Of a DNA stretch of 64,000 nt, positions 38,827 through 47,451 are shown one piece after another. Under the pieces are notes generated by a model. It did no database searches. It had not been told where the DNA came from and worked only from the letters and a program-made list of their open reading frames with translations. Within the stretch, counting starts at the first letter, position 1. Every line of letters begins with the position of its first letter. The DNA is from Actinomycetes bacterium (GTDB lineage: Bacteria > Actinomycetota > Actinomycetes > Propionibacteriales > Nocardioidaceae). The stretch spans positions 5,945 through 69,944 of the forward strand of contig JAEWXC010000053.1 in NCBI GenBank assembly GCA_023396115.1, written 5' to 3'. The position numbers and the translations under genes are program-made.

Positions 38827-40350
38827 TCAGGCTCCGGCCATGTCCTGGACGGCCAGCGAACCGAAGACCATCGCGGTGCCCAGCGGGGCACCGGGGCCCG
38901 GGTAGAACCGGCCCATCATCGAGGCGGCCGAGTTCGACGTGGCGTACAGCCCGGCGATGACCTCGCCGTCGGTGTTGCGCACCCGGGCGGCGGCGTCGGT
39001 GACCAGCCCGCCCTTGGTGCCCAGGTCGCTGAGCACGAACTTCGCGGCGAAGAACGGGCCCTGCGCGATCGGGGTGAGCGCGCGGTTCGGGCCGGTGCCG
39101 GAGGCGAAGAAGGTGTCGTACTCGTCGTCACCGCGACCGAACTCGGCGTCCTGACCGGTCTCGGCGTAGCCGTTGAACCGGGTCACCGTCGCCTCCAGCT
39201 CGGGCAGGTCCAGCTGCGCGGCCAGGTCGGCGACCGTGTCGGCCTGCACCCAGGTGCCGGCGGCCAGGTGCTCGGCGGGCTCGCCCTGGGTCATCGCGAT
39301 CGCCGGCAGCTGCCCGCCCTCGGCGGAGTCGAAGACCATCCAGGCGCGCTCGGCGCCGGCAGCGGCCATCTCGCGGCCGAACCGGTCGTAGGGGAGGCAC
39401 TCGTTGGCGAAACGGGCACCGGTGGCGTCCACGATCACGCCGCCGCGGAAGCCGAGCACGAACGACCCCTGGCCGTTGGGGTGCTCCACGCCGGGGCAGT
39501 ACCAGCCCTGGTCCATCAGGTCGAGGGCGGCGCCGAGCGCCACCGCGGCCGCCATCGGCTCCCCGGTGTTGGTGCCGGCGGGCGCCATCGTCCAGTCGGC
39601 CCGGCCGGGCACGTGGTGCTTGTCCCGCTCGGCCTGGTTGCCCTCGAAGCCGCCGGCGGCCAGGACCACGCCGCGGGTGGCCCGGATCTCCCGGCGTCCG
39701 CCGTCGTGCACGGCCACGACGCCGACCACCCGGCCGGTCTCGTCGGTGAGCAGCTCGTCGACGCAGTGCCCGGTGAGGATCTGGCCGCCGTCCCGGGTGA
39801 AGGCCCACGCCAGACGTCCGATCAGGGACTGGCCGCCGGCCAGGGTGCGGCGACCGCCGCGCCCGGCCCGCTCGCAGTCCACTGGCGGGCGGACCAGCGC
39901 AGCGACCTCCTCGGGGATCTGGTCGCGCTTGATGTTGCTGGTCTGGATCGACCGGCCGGAGCTGACCCGTCCGGGGGCGTCGTAGTACTCGGGGAACGGC
40001 ACCCACTCGAAGACGAACGCGTCGTCGGCCTCGAGTTCGGCCACCAGGCGCGGCGCCTCGGCCAGGAACGCCTCCAGCTTGGTCGGGTCGACCGGGTGGT
40101 CGGCGTCGGCGAGCACGTGGGTCAGGTACTCGCGGGCCCCGTCGGTGGAGTCGGTGGTCTGCCCGGACCGCTGCTGCACGTCGGTGCCCGGCAGCCAGCA
40201 GGCGCCGCCGGAGTAGGCCGAGGTCCCGCCGATGAGGTCAGTCTTCTCCAGCACGACCGTGGACAGGCCACGCTTCTGGGCCAGGTGGGCGGCGGCCATC
40301 GCGCCACCCCCGGACCCGACCACCACGACGTCCACGGTCAGCTCGCTCAT
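38827..40350 (-). CDS. FAD-dependent oxidoreductase, 3-ketosteroid Delta1-dehydrogenase-like
   Basis: 507 aa flavoprotein of the fumarate reductase/KstD family. Rossmann FAD motif VVVGSGGGAMAAAHLAQK at the N-terminus with TSAYSGGACWLPG, and the C-terminal FYPGPGAPLGTAMVFG that closes the FAD site. It probably dehydrogenates a ketosteroid-like ring, but close relatives act on other substrates, so substrate is open. ATG at 40350 has GAGAGG 6 bases upstream. KshA is 5 kb away, which supports a steroid link. Upstream, the promoter region holds the first 22-bp repeat array. Confidence 0.8.
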   Translation of the reverse strand: MSELTVDVVVVGSGGGAMAAAHLAQKRGLSTVVLEKTDLIGGTSAYSGGACWLPGTDVQQRSGQTTDSTDGAREYLTHVLADADHPVDPTKLEAFLAEAPRLVAELEADDAFVFEWVPFPEYYDAPGRVSSGRSIQTSNIKRDQIPEEVAALVRPPVDCERAGRGGRRTLAGGQSLIGRLAWAFTRDGGQILTGHCVDELLTDETGRVVGVVAVHDGGRREIRATRGVVLAAGGFEGNQAERDKHHVPGRADWTMAPAGTNTGEPMAAAVALGAALDLMDQGWYCPGVEHPNGQGSFVLGFRGGVIVDATGARFANECLPYDRFGREMAAAGAERAWMVFDSAEGGQLPAIAMTQGEPAEHLAAGTWVQADTVADLAAQLDLPELEATVTRFNGYAETGQDAEFGRGDDEYDTFFASGTGPNRALTPIAQGPFFAAKFVLSDLGTKGGLVTDAAARVRNTDGEVIAGLYATSNSAASMMGRFYPGPGAPLGTAMVFGSLAVQDMAGA

Positions 40351-40467
40351 CGGATTCCTCTCGCAGGTGACGCCCGCGCACGCAGGCACGTTCGCCGTGA
40401 TGCAACACCGCGCGTCGTGGCGGTGTCCACGGGTGCTCCCGTTCAGCGGCCCCGAGGGTTGTGCGCT

Positions 40468-40674
40468 GACCGGGCACTTGCGTGGTGCTGACCGGGCACT
40501 TGTGCGACGCCGACCGGGCACCTGCGTGACGCCGACCGGGCACTTCCGCGGCCCCGACCGGGCACTTGTGCGACGCCGACCGGGCACTTGTGCGACGCCG
40601 ACCGGGCACTTCCGTGGCCCCGACCGGGCACTTGTGCGGTGCCGACCTCCCCTTCCGCGGCCCCGACGGGGCAG
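40468..40674 (+). repeat. 22-bp minisatellite array A
   Basis: Eight near-perfect units of 22 bp beginning GACCGGGCACTT at 40468, 40490, 40512, 40534, 40556, 40578, 40600 and 40622, followed by a degenerate unit. Located in the 379-base divergent gap between the KstD-like gene and the PEP-mutase-like gene. The rest of the gap (40351-40467) shows only ordinary GC-rich sequence. Confidence 0.95.
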
Positions 40675-40729
40675 ATGGCGGCACCCGAGGTCAGTTCCGT
40701 GGCTTCGGTCGATGTGGCACGGTGGTGCC

Positions 40730-41503
40730 ATGGGCAACAAGCTGGCACGCCACCTGCTCGACCTGCACCGCGCCGAGGAGCTCCTGACGGTGGTGAACGT
40801 CTGGGACGCGATCAGCGCCCGGGTGGTCGCCGAGACCGAGGGGACGCAGGCGCTCGCCACTGCGAGCCACTCGATCGCCGCGAGCCTGGGGTACCCCGAC
40901 GGTGAGAAGATCGGGGTCGACGAGATGATCGCCGCCTGCCAGCGGATCGTCGACGTCACTGATCTGCCGGTCTCCGCGGACCTGGAGGGCGGTTACGACA
41001 ACGCCCCGGAGGCGGTCCGCAAGGCCATCGGTGTGGGGGTGGTCGGCGCCAACATCGAGGACCAGATGAAGCCGCTGCGGGCCGCCGCGGGTCAGGTCGA
41101 GGACATCATGGCGGCGGCGACGAGCGCCGGGATCCCCGACTTCGTGCTCAACGCCAGGACCGACGTCTATGTGCGGGGCGCTGGACGTGCCGCCAACGAC
41201 CTGCTCGCCGAGGCCGTCGAGCGGGGGCGTGCCTACCTCGACGCCGGGGCACCGCTCGTCTTCGTGCCGGGCAAGCTGGGTGAGCACGAGGTCACCACGC
41301 TGGTCGAGGCGTTCGGGCCGAACCGGCTGACCGTGATCGGCTCGCCCGGTTCGCTGCCGCTGGCCCGCCTGGCCGAGCTGGGCGTCGCCCGCGTCTCCTA
41401 CGGTCCGCACGCCCAACGCGTCGCACTGACCGCGCTGGCCGAACTCGTCGAGGACGTCCACGCGGGCGGTGGGCTGCCGGACAACGTGCGGCCCCTCAAC
41501 TGA
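40730..41503 (+). CDS. isocitrate lyase/PEP mutase superfamily protein
   Basis: 257 aa TIM-barrel enzyme of the ICL/PEP mutase superfamily, which cleaves or forms C-C or P-C bonds next to a carboxylate. Landmarks: NVWDAISARVV, ATASHSIAASLGYPDG, SADLEGGYDN and GANIEDQ, LNARTDVYVRG. The catalytic Cys region of isocitrate lyase is absent, so a 2,3-dimethylmalate, methylisocitrate or oxaloacetate hydrolase-like activity is possible. ATG is 6 bases after CACGGT, leaderless. It sits between two oppositely oriented 22-bp repeat arrays. Confidence 0.85.
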   Translation: MGNKLARHLLDLHRAEELLTVVNVWDAISARVVAETEGTQALATASHSIAASLGYPDGEKIGVDEMIAACQRIVDVTDLPVSADLEGGYDNAPEAVRKAIGVGVVGANIEDQMKPLRAAAGQVEDIMAAATSAGIPDFVLNARTDVYVRGAGRAANDLLAEAVERGRAYLDAGAPLVFVPGKLGEHEVTTLVEAFGPNRLTVIGSPGSLPLARLAELGVARVSYGPHAQRVALTALAELVEDVHAGGGLPDNVRPLN

Positions 41504-41536
41504 TCCTTCCCGGGCTGGCGCTGCCGGCGGGCACGC

Positions 41537-41690
41537 AAGTGCCCGGTCGGCACCACACAAGTGCCCGGTCGGCGTCGCGGAAGTGCCCGGTCGGCGTCGC
41601 GGAAGTGCCCGGTCGGCGTCGCGGAAGTGCCCGGTCAGCGCCACGCAAACGCCCGGTCGGCGTCGACTAAGTGCCCGGTCGGCGCGGCCG
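41537..41690 (-). repeat. 22-bp minisatellite array B
   Basis: Seven units with exact 22-bp period at 41537, 41559, 41581, 41603, 41625, 41647 and 41669 (AAGTGCCCGGTCGGCGTCGCGG type). This is the reverse complement of array A, so the PEP-mutase-like gene is flanked by inverted copies. Confidence 0.95.
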
Positions 41691-41773
41691 TTCCGCACGC
41701 CGGGTCAGGGGACGGTTGTTAGGTTGTGCCCGGCCGCCGTGCCGCGACCTGCCCCGCCGTCGAGAGAGCCCCG

Positions 41774-42382
41774 ATGACTACCCCGATGACTGAGCCCGCC
41801 CCGCCGCCGCGTCCCACCCTGGCGACGGTCATGGGATCCACGATCTTCGTGTCCCGCTGGCTGCAGGCCCCCCTCTACCTGGGGCTGATCGTGGCCCAGG
41901 CGGTCTACGTCGCACTGTTCTGGAAGGAACTCATCCACCTCGTCCAGGACTTCGGGTCCATGACCGAGGAGGCGATCATGCTCCTGGTCCTCGGCCTGGT
42001 CGACGTGGTGATGATCGCGAACCTGCTGATCATGGTGATCATCGGCGGCTACGAGACGTTCGTGTCCAAGATCAACATGGACAGCCACCCCGACAAGCCG
42101 GAGTGGCTCAGCCACGTCAATCCGAACGTGCTCAAGGTGAAGCTGGCGATGTCGATCATCGGCATCTCCTCGATCCACCTGCTCAAGACCTTCATCGAGT
42201 CCAAGCACGTGGACCCCGAGGTGATGAAGTGGCAGACGATCATTCACATGGCCTTCATCCTCTCCGCGATCGGTCTGGCCTGGATCGACCGGATGACCCC
42301 GTCCAGCTCGCACGCCCCGGCGCACGCGGTGGCGACCTCCGGGACGGCGCCCGCGGACGCCCAGCCCGAGCAGCGCCCGTGA
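41774..42382 (+). CDS. YqhA/UPF0114 family membrane protein
   Basis: 202 aa with three or four transmembrane helices and the family-typical cytoplasmic NMDSHPDKPEWLSHVNPN loop between helices two and three. Homologous to E. coli YqhA; function unknown. ATG at 41774 has GAGAGAG upstream. Its stop overlaps the start of the CueP-like gene (GTGA), so the two are probably co-translated. A C-terminal Ala/Pro/His tail of about 30 residues is an addition. Confidence 0.88.
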   Translation: MTTPMTEPAPPPRPTLATVMGSTIFVSRWLQAPLYLGLIVAQAVYVALFWKELIHLVQDFGSMTEEAIMLLVLGLVDVVMIANLLIMVIIGGYETFVSKINMDSHPDKPEWLSHVNPNVLKVKLAMSIIGISSIHLLKTFIESKHVDPEVMKWQTIIHMAFILSAIGLAWIDRMTPSSSHAPAHAVATSGTAPADAQPEQRP

Positions 42383-42972
42383 TCCGGGTCCGTCTGCTCC
42401 TGGCCGCGCTCGCGCTGCCGATCGTGCTCGCCGGGTGCGGTGCCACCGCCGAGCCGGAGGGCGGGGCCACCCGGACCCCGGCCACTTCCAGCAGCACGCT
42501 GGCCGAGGAGTTCGGCGACGCCGACGTGGCTGATCTGGTCGAGGAGCTGGAGGCCACGTCGCTGGACGAGCGGCGCACCGACCTGGTCGCCCAGGTGCGT
42601 ACCGACGCGGTGGTGCTGTCCCGCCCCGACGGCGGCGAGGAGCTGCGGCTCCCGCTGGAGACCGAGAAGGCCTACGTCTCGGTCGCCCCGTACGGACAGC
42701 AGACCCACGAGTGCCACTTCCACAGCCTCACCACCTGCGTGGGCGAGCTGGGGGACACCCCGGTCCGGGTCACCGTCACCGACACCGACACCGGCGAGGT
42801 CGTGCTCGAGGAGTCCCGGCGCACCGCGGAGAACGGCTTCCTCGGGTTGTGGCTGCCCCGCCGGGCCAGCCTGCGGGTGGAGATGGTCGGCGACGCCGGC
42901 CGCGGCACGGTGGAGGTCTCCACCGACGACGCCGAGGACGCCACCTGCGTCACCACCCTGCAGCTGGCCTGA
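42379..42972 (+). CDS. CueP-like metal-binding lipoprotein
   Basis: 197 aa. Lipobox LAGC at residues 17-20 after a short hydrophobic signal, so anchored on the outer face of the membrane. The QTHECHFHSLTTCVGELG motif with Cys and His residues, and the FLGLWLPRR tail, match the copper-binding protein CueP of Salmonella. Copper handling in the cell envelope is expected by homology. GTG overlaps the preceding stop. No copper regulator is in sight. Confidence 0.75.
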   Translation: MIRVRLLLAALALPIVLAGCGATAEPEGGATRTPATSSSTLAEEFGDADVADLVEELEATSLDERRTDLVAQVRTDAVVLSRPDGGEELRLPLETEKAYVSVAPYGQQTHECHFHSLTTCVGELGDTPVRVTVTDTDTGEVVLEESRRTAENGFLGLWLPRRASLRVEMVGDAGRGTVEVSTDDAEDATCVTTLQLA

Positions 42973-43050
42973 GCCGCACGGCACCGGGCCGCGTCACCGC
43001 CTCAGTCGGAGACGCCTCAGACGCGGCGCCGCCCCAGCCAGGTGCCGGGT

Positions 43051-44283
43051 TCAGACCACGTACAGCGGCAGTGAGCGGCGCTCGGAGAAGGAGAACGTCG
43101 CCCCGGTCGAGAACTTCGCGACCGTCACCTCCGGCGCTTCCTTGGCCGGGCCGTCCTGACGCAGCACCCGCACGGTGAAGTCGTCCCCGGTCCCGGTGAC
43201 CTCGACGTCCAGGCACGGGTCGACCGCGCGGACCACGGCCCGCAGGGCGTCGAGCTGGTCGGGCCCGCAGAAGCTGACCCAGGCGCCGTCGTCGTGCGCG
43301 GGGGAGCGGGTGAACCGGACGGTGTCGTCGTCGCGGACCAGCTCCACGTAACCGGCCGGGTTGAACGCCGGGTGAAGCTCGATCAGCCGGGCGGCGTCCT
43401 CGGGGGTGGTGCCCAGGCCCAGCACCCGGTGCAGCCGCTGCGCGGTCAGGCCCGCGTGCCCGGTGAACTGCTTGCCGGCCACGTGGTCGAAGACCTCGGT
43501 ACCGCGCCCCCCGCCGGCCCGCTCGGCCACCGCCAGGTGGAAGGCCAGGTTGAGCAGGTGCATCTGCAGGCACACCTCCTCGGCGATCCGGACCAGGGCC
43601 GAGTGGCTGAAGGAGGCGAAGTCGACGTCGCTGACCAGCGGGCCCGCGTAGTCCCCGGCGCCCTCCTGGGTCGGGTCGATCGGGTCGAGCTCCCAGGTCG
43701 CGGCCCGGCTGCGGGCGTTCACCTCGAGCGCCGGGATCGGCTGCACGTCGCGGTGGGACTCGTCGATGACGACCGTCCAGGCGCAGTGCGGGTTGCGGTC
43801 GGCCGGCACCCGCGGGGGGCGGTGCAGGGGCCGCACCTGGGCCTTGGGGTTGGTGGCCACCGCGGTGGCGTCGAAGGTCGGGTCCTCGATGTCGTGGCAC
43901 ATCTTGCGCACGTAGGACTCGCCCATCGGCTCGACGTCCATCAGGGCGCCGCAGTGGTCGAGGTGGAAGGCGCCGTGGTGGGCGTCGGTCACCTCGTAGC
44001 GGAAGTCCATGAACTGCGGCGGGGCGCCGATCTCCAGCTGCATGCCCTTGAAGATCGTCGCGACGTCGGTGCCGACGAACCCCAGCGCCCGCTGCATCCG
44101 GCGGGTGTAGAGCGGGCTGGCCGCCGCCCACTCGGCGATCGCGATCTCGGTCATCCCGTCCTGGCCGAACTTCTCGATGCACCAGGCCATCCCGGAGCGG
44201 TCGATCAGGTGGCCGGTGAGCAGGAGCTCGGGGACCAGCGCAGCGAGGGCAGCACGGTCCAGCGAGGCGTAGCGACTGGGCAT
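43051..44283 (-). CDS. conserved actinobacterial protein of unknown function
   Basis: 410 aa, no signal peptide or membrane segment. The sequence includes FRYEVTDAHHGAFHLDHCG, MGESYVRKMCHDIEDPTFD and TGHAGLTAQRLHRVLGLG; the Cys/His-rich parts (HLDHCGALMD and MCHDIEDP) recall L-2-amino-thiazoline-4-carboxylic acid hydrolase but I cannot call it. ATG is 6 bases after TAGCCT, so leaderless. It lies immediately downstream of tetR, which is on the same strand, and near kshA, so a role in the same pathway is plausible. Confidence 0.6.
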   Translation of the reverse strand: MPSRYASLDRAALAALVPELLLTGHLIDRSGMAWCIEKFGQDGMTEIAIAEWAAASPLYTRRMQRALGFVGTDVATIFKGMQLEIGAPPQFMDFRYEVTDAHHGAFHLDHCGALMDVEPMGESYVRKMCHDIEDPTFDATAVATNPKAQVRPLHRPPRVPADRNPHCAWTVVIDESHRDVQPIPALEVNARSRAATWELDPIDPTQEGAGDYAGPLVSDVDFASFSHSALVRIAEEVCLQMHLLNLAFHLAVAERAGGGRGTEVFDHVAGKQFTGHAGLTAQRLHRVLGLGTTPEDAARLIELHPAFNPAGYVELVRDDDTVRFTRSPAHDDGAWVSFCGPDQLDALRAVVRAVDPCLDVEVTGTGDDFTVRVLRQDGPAKEAPEVTVAKFSTGATFSFSERRSLPLYVV

Positions 44284-44328
44284 GACCTCAGGCTAGACAC
44301 CTGACTGGACACCTGTCCAGCAAACGGG

Positions 44329-44940
44329 TCAGGCCTGCAGCAGGCCGACCAGCAGGGTAGTGATCTCCTCGGGACTCTGCGCGTCCTCGCCCTCGGTGAG
44401 GGCGCGCTCGCGGTCGGCGGCGAGGGCGAACAGGGTGGTGCTCATGGCGGTCACGCGTCGCACCCGCGCGGCCTTGTCCAGGTGGGTGAGGTGTCGGGCG
44501 ATGAGCCGGGTCACCTGGTGCGAGGCGCGCCAGAGCGGGTCACCGTCGGTGGGCGCCTCGTCGTGGTGCTCGAGCATGGCGGGCCGGGCACGCACCACCT
44601 CGACGAAGCGCGCGTAGTGCGTGGCGCCCTGCTCTGCGGGCGTGGTCAGCATCGGCTCGACCAGCACGTGGGTGAGCTGTCCCAGGCTCGGTTCCTCGCC
44701 GGTCAGTGACGCGAGCTGTTCCAGACGACGCTGCTCCATCGCGCCGGTCCGGGTGGCCACGATCGCCTCCTCGAGCCCCTCGCGTGAGCCGAAGTGGTAG
44801 TTGACCGCGGAGTTGTTCCGCTGGCCCGCCGCCTGGGCAATCGTGCGCAGCGACACGCCCGGGCCCTCGGTGGAGTAGAGCTCCTCGGTGGCCAGCATCA
44901 ACGCGTGCCGGGCCTCGCTGGCCGAGGTGGTGGTGGGCAC
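44329..44940 (-). CDS. TetR family transcriptional regulator
   Basis: 203 aa; N-terminal TetR helix-turn-helix (SLRTIAQAAGQRNNSAVNYHFGS at about 30-52, interrupted here by normal variation) and a C-terminal ligand domain ending ALTEGEDAQSPEEITTLL. GTG at 44940 has AGGAG 6 bases upstream; a TTG two codons earlier is possible. It is divergent from kshA, and a palindrome sits within the kshA promoter, so it is the likely repressor of kshA and of itself. Confidence 0.88.
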   Translation of the reverse strand: MPTTTSASEARHALMLATEELYSTEGPGVSLRTIAQAAGQRNNSAVNYHFGSREGLEEAIVATRTGAMEQRRLEQLASLTGEEPSLGQLTHVLVEPMLTTPAEQGATHYARFVEVVRARPAMLEHHDEAPTDGDPLWRASHQVTRLIARHLTHLDKAARVRRVTAMSTTLFALAADRERALTEGEDAQSPEEITTLLVGLLQA

Positions 44941-44981
44941 GGGCAACTCCTGGGGCCGAGCGGGGTGGGGTCACAGGGTAC

Positions 44982-45010
44982 TTGACGAGTTTAAGCGAAC
45001 CCGCTTAGAT
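44982..45010 (+). promoter_or_regulatory. kshA promoter with a TetR-type operator in its spacer
   Basis: -35 TTGACG (44982-44987), 17-base spacer, -10 TTAGAT (45005-45010). The spacer holds the perfect inverted repeat TAAGCG-AACC-CGCTTA at 44992-45007, overlapping the -10 by three bases. A further CGCTTA half-site follows at about 45023. A bound repressor would block the promoter. Confidence 0.7.
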
Positions 45011-45047
45011 CTAGCCACGACTTCGCTTACCGAGCAAGGAGCCCCCG

Positions 45048-46235
45048 ATGAGCAACACCTCCGTCCGCACCCTCGACCGTGGCAACGCACCGGAGCGTTT
45101 CGCCCGGGGGTGGCACTGCGTGGGCCTGGCCCGCGACTTCGCCGACGGCAAGCCGCACGGCCTGCAGGCGTTCGGCGGCAAGATCGTGATCTGGGCCGAC
45201 AAGGACGGGCAGTTCCACGCACTGGACTCCTACTGCCGGCACATGGGCGGTGACCTCTCGCAGGGCTCGGTCAAGGACGGCAACATCGCCTGCCCGTTCC
45301 ACGACTGGCGCTGGAACGGCAAGGGCAAGTGCGAGTCGATCCCGTACGCCCGCCGGGTGCCGCTGCGCGCGCGGACCCAGACCTTCCCCACCACGGTGGT
45401 CAACGACCAGCTGTTCGTCTGGCACGACCCGGAGGGCAACCCGCCGATCGCCGAGCAGGCCATCCCCGAGATCGAGGGCCTGGCCGAGGGCGAGTTCTCC
45501 GACTGGGTGTGGAACTCGGTGCTGATCGAGGGGTCGCACTGCCGCGAGATCATCGACAACACCGTCGACATGGCGCACTTCTTCTACATCCACGGCGCCT
45601 ACCCGACCTCGTTCATCACCGTCACCGAGGGCCACGTCTCGGCGCAGCTGATGACCTCCAAGAGCCGCGAGGACATCTTCGAGCCGAGCAAGCACGTCGA
45701 CCCCGACAAGGCGCTGCTCTCCTCGCAGGCCAGCTACTACGGCCCCAGCTACATGATCGACATGCTGCACAACGACATGGGCAACGGCGCGGTGATCGAG
45801 TCGGTGCTGATCAACTGCCACTACCCGGTCACCTCCGACTCGTTCCTGCTGCAGTGGGGCGTCGCGGTGCGCAAGCAGCCCGGCGTGGACGAGGTCACCA
45901 GCACCAAGATCGCCAAGGCGTTCAGCAAGAACTTCGGCGACGGCTTCCTGCAGGACGTCGAGATCTGGCGGAACAAGGTGCCGGTGCAGAACCCGCTGCT
46001 GTGCGAAGAGGACGGCCCGGTCTACCAGAACCGCCGCTGGTACGAGCAGTTCTACGTCGACGTCGCCGACATCACCCCGGAGATGACCGAGCGGTTCGAG
46101 TTCGAGGTCGACACCGAGCACGCCCAGGTGCAGTGGCGGGCCGAGGTGGCCGACAACATCGCCAAGCGCGACGCCGAGCGGGCAGCCGCGGAGTCGGAGC
46201 AGGCAGCGCAGACGGGTGAGCCGGTCACGGTCTGA
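45048..46235 (+). CDS. kshA: 3-ketosteroid 9-alpha-monooxygenase oxygenase component
   Basis: Rieske non-heme iron oxygenase that hydroxylates C9 of 3-ketosteroids, the step that with KstD opens ring B. 395 aa. Rieske cluster: Cys63 and His65 (CRHMGGDL), Cys82 and His85 (CPFHDWRWNG). Mononuclear iron ligands: Asn171, Asp174, His177 and His182 in DNTVDMAHFFYIHGAYP. AGGAG lies 7 bases before the ATG. The reductase KshB is not nearby. Regulated by the promoter-operator just upstream. Confidence 0.92.
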   Translation: MSNTSVRTLDRGNAPERFARGWHCVGLARDFADGKPHGLQAFGGKIVIWADKDGQFHALDSYCRHMGGDLSQGSVKDGNIACPFHDWRWNGKGKCESIPYARRVPLRARTQTFPTTVVNDQLFVWHDPEGNPPIAEQAIPEIEGLAEGEFSDWVWNSVLIEGSHCREIIDNTVDMAHFFYIHGAYPTSFITVTEGHVSAQLMTSKSREDIFEPSKHVDPDKALLSSQASYYGPSYMIDMLHNDMGNGAVIESVLINCHYPVTSDSFLLQWGVAVRKQPGVDEVTSTKIAKAFSKNFGDGFLQDVEIWRNKVPVQNPLLCEEDGPVYQNRRWYEQFYVDVADITPEMTERFEFEVDTEHAQVQWRAEVADNIAKRDAERAAAESEQAAQTGEPVTV

Positions 46236-46255
46236 CCGGTCGCGTCGCGGACCCG

Positions 46256-46290
46256 CGGGCGGGTGGCTCCAGGGGGAGGCCACCCGCCCG
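46256..46290 (+). terminator. hairpin terminator after kshA
   Basis: Perfect 12-bp stem CGGGCGGGTGGC/GCCACCCGCCCG with an 11-base loop, ending 55 bases after the kshA stop; no T-run, as usual at this GC content. Confidence 0.75.
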
Positions 46291-46337
46291 TGCCGCGTGT
46301 TCGGGCATCGCGGAAGGGGGGGAGGTCAGCGTCGCGG

Positions 46338-46488
46338 ATGTGCCCGGTCAGGGCCACACAAGTGCCCGGTCGGCGACAAAGTGCCCGGTCAGCATCGCGG
46401 ATGTGCCCGGTCAGCATCGCGGAGGTGCCCGGTCGATGTCGCGGAAGTGCCCGGTCAGCGTCGCGGAAGGGGCCCGGTCGGCGTCGCA
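46338..46488 (-). repeat. 22-bp minisatellite array C
   Basis: Seven diverged units at 46338, 46360, 46379 (one 19-bp interval), 46401, 46423, 46445 and 46467 with core GTGCCCGGTC. Same family and orientation as array B. Fills most of the 348-base gap between kshA and the thioesterase-like gene. Confidence 0.92.
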
Positions 46489-46583
46489 CGGGGGCGCCCC
46501 GGGGAGGCTCGGTGCCACCGCTGGCGCCCGATGACAGAGGATGGGCCGGCCGGATGAGGGACGCCCGGCAGGAGGAGCAGGAC

Positions 46584-47408
46584 GTGGACGCGTACTTCGT
46601 GGCGGACGGGGAGGCCTTCGTGCCGACCGAGCACTCGGCGGGCCCGTGGGCTCCGGGGAGCATGAGCGGTCGGCAGGTGCTGGGGCTGGCGGCCCGCGGG
46701 TTCGAGCAGGTGCTGCCCGACGCGACCTGGCTGCCGGCCCGGATGACGGTCGACCTGATCCGGATGGCCACCCTGGATCCGGTGACCGTCCACGTCGACG
46801 TGCGCCGGGCCGGGCGCAGCGCCCTGGTCGTCGATCTGGAGCTGGTCCAGGGGGACCGCCCGGTCGCCCTGGCCCGCGGACTGGCCAGCAACGCCGCACT
46901 GACCCCGGAGACCCACGTGTGGGAGCGCGGCGTCGACGTCCCGGTGCTGGGTGAGGAGCAGGTGCCCCGGCACCCCGACCACCTGCTGGCGATGGTGTCG
47001 ACCCGGCTGGACGAGACCGGTGAGCCGGCCGCGGAGTGGACGATGGGTCCCGGCGGCTGGCAGACCAAGCCGGTCGGTCCGGGGGTGTGCTGGATGCACG
47101 AGGAGTTCCCGCTCGTCGCCGGGGAGGAGCTGACCCCCTACGTCCGGCTCGGCCTGGCCGCCGACGTCGGCTCGTCCGTGGCGCACTGGGGCGACGCCGG
47201 GCTGCAGTTCATCAACGCCGACATCAACCTCCAGGTCAGCCGGTTGCCGCAGGGACGGATGATCGGTCTGGAGGCAATCGAGCACCAGCACGTCGGGGGA
47301 GTGGCCATCGGGACCGCGGTGCTGCGCGACCACGGGGGCAGCTTCGGCACCGTGCACTCGACCGCCGTGCACAACCCGATGCTGGCCGGGGTCTCGTTCG
47401 GCGGCTGA
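46584..47408 (+). CDS. acyl-CoA thioesterase-like double-hotdog protein
   Basis: 274 aa resembling the TesB-like thioesterase family common in mycobacteria and relatives: N-terminal AYFVADGEAFVPTEHSAGPW, middle QVLPDATWLPARMTVDLIRM, and the C-terminal half with SSVAHWGDAGLQFINADINL. Probably hydrolyses acyl-CoA or binds acyl chains. GTG at 46584 has AGGAGGAG at good spacing and gives the typical N-terminus; an ATG at 46554 is a weaker alternative. It lies after kshA, compatible with lipid or steroid catabolism. Confidence 0.8.
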   Translation: MDAYFVADGEAFVPTEHSAGPWAPGSMSGRQVLGLAARGFEQVLPDATWLPARMTVDLIRMATLDPVTVHVDVRRAGRSALVVDLELVQGDRPVALARGLASNAALTPETHVWERGVDVPVLGEEQVPRHPDHLLAMVSTRLDETGEPAAEWTMGPGGWQTKPVGPGVCWMHEEFPLVAGEELTPYVRLGLAADVGSSVAHWGDAGLQFINADINLQVSRLPQGRMIGLEAIEHQHVGGVAIGTAVLRDHGGSFGTVHSTAVHNPMLAGVSFGG

Positions 47409-47451
47409 GCCGCCACCCCGGAGCCGACTCGGCCCCCGGAACCGCCCGGGC

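Noticed and set aside
40468..40674. CRISPR array
   Set aside because: Units are contiguous at 22 bp without spacers and lack cas genes; this is a minisatellite.
40443..40748. CPVGVAQ-type repeated peptide frame over array A
   Set aside because: Frames are the by-product of a 22-bp repeat read in six ways; no start signals.
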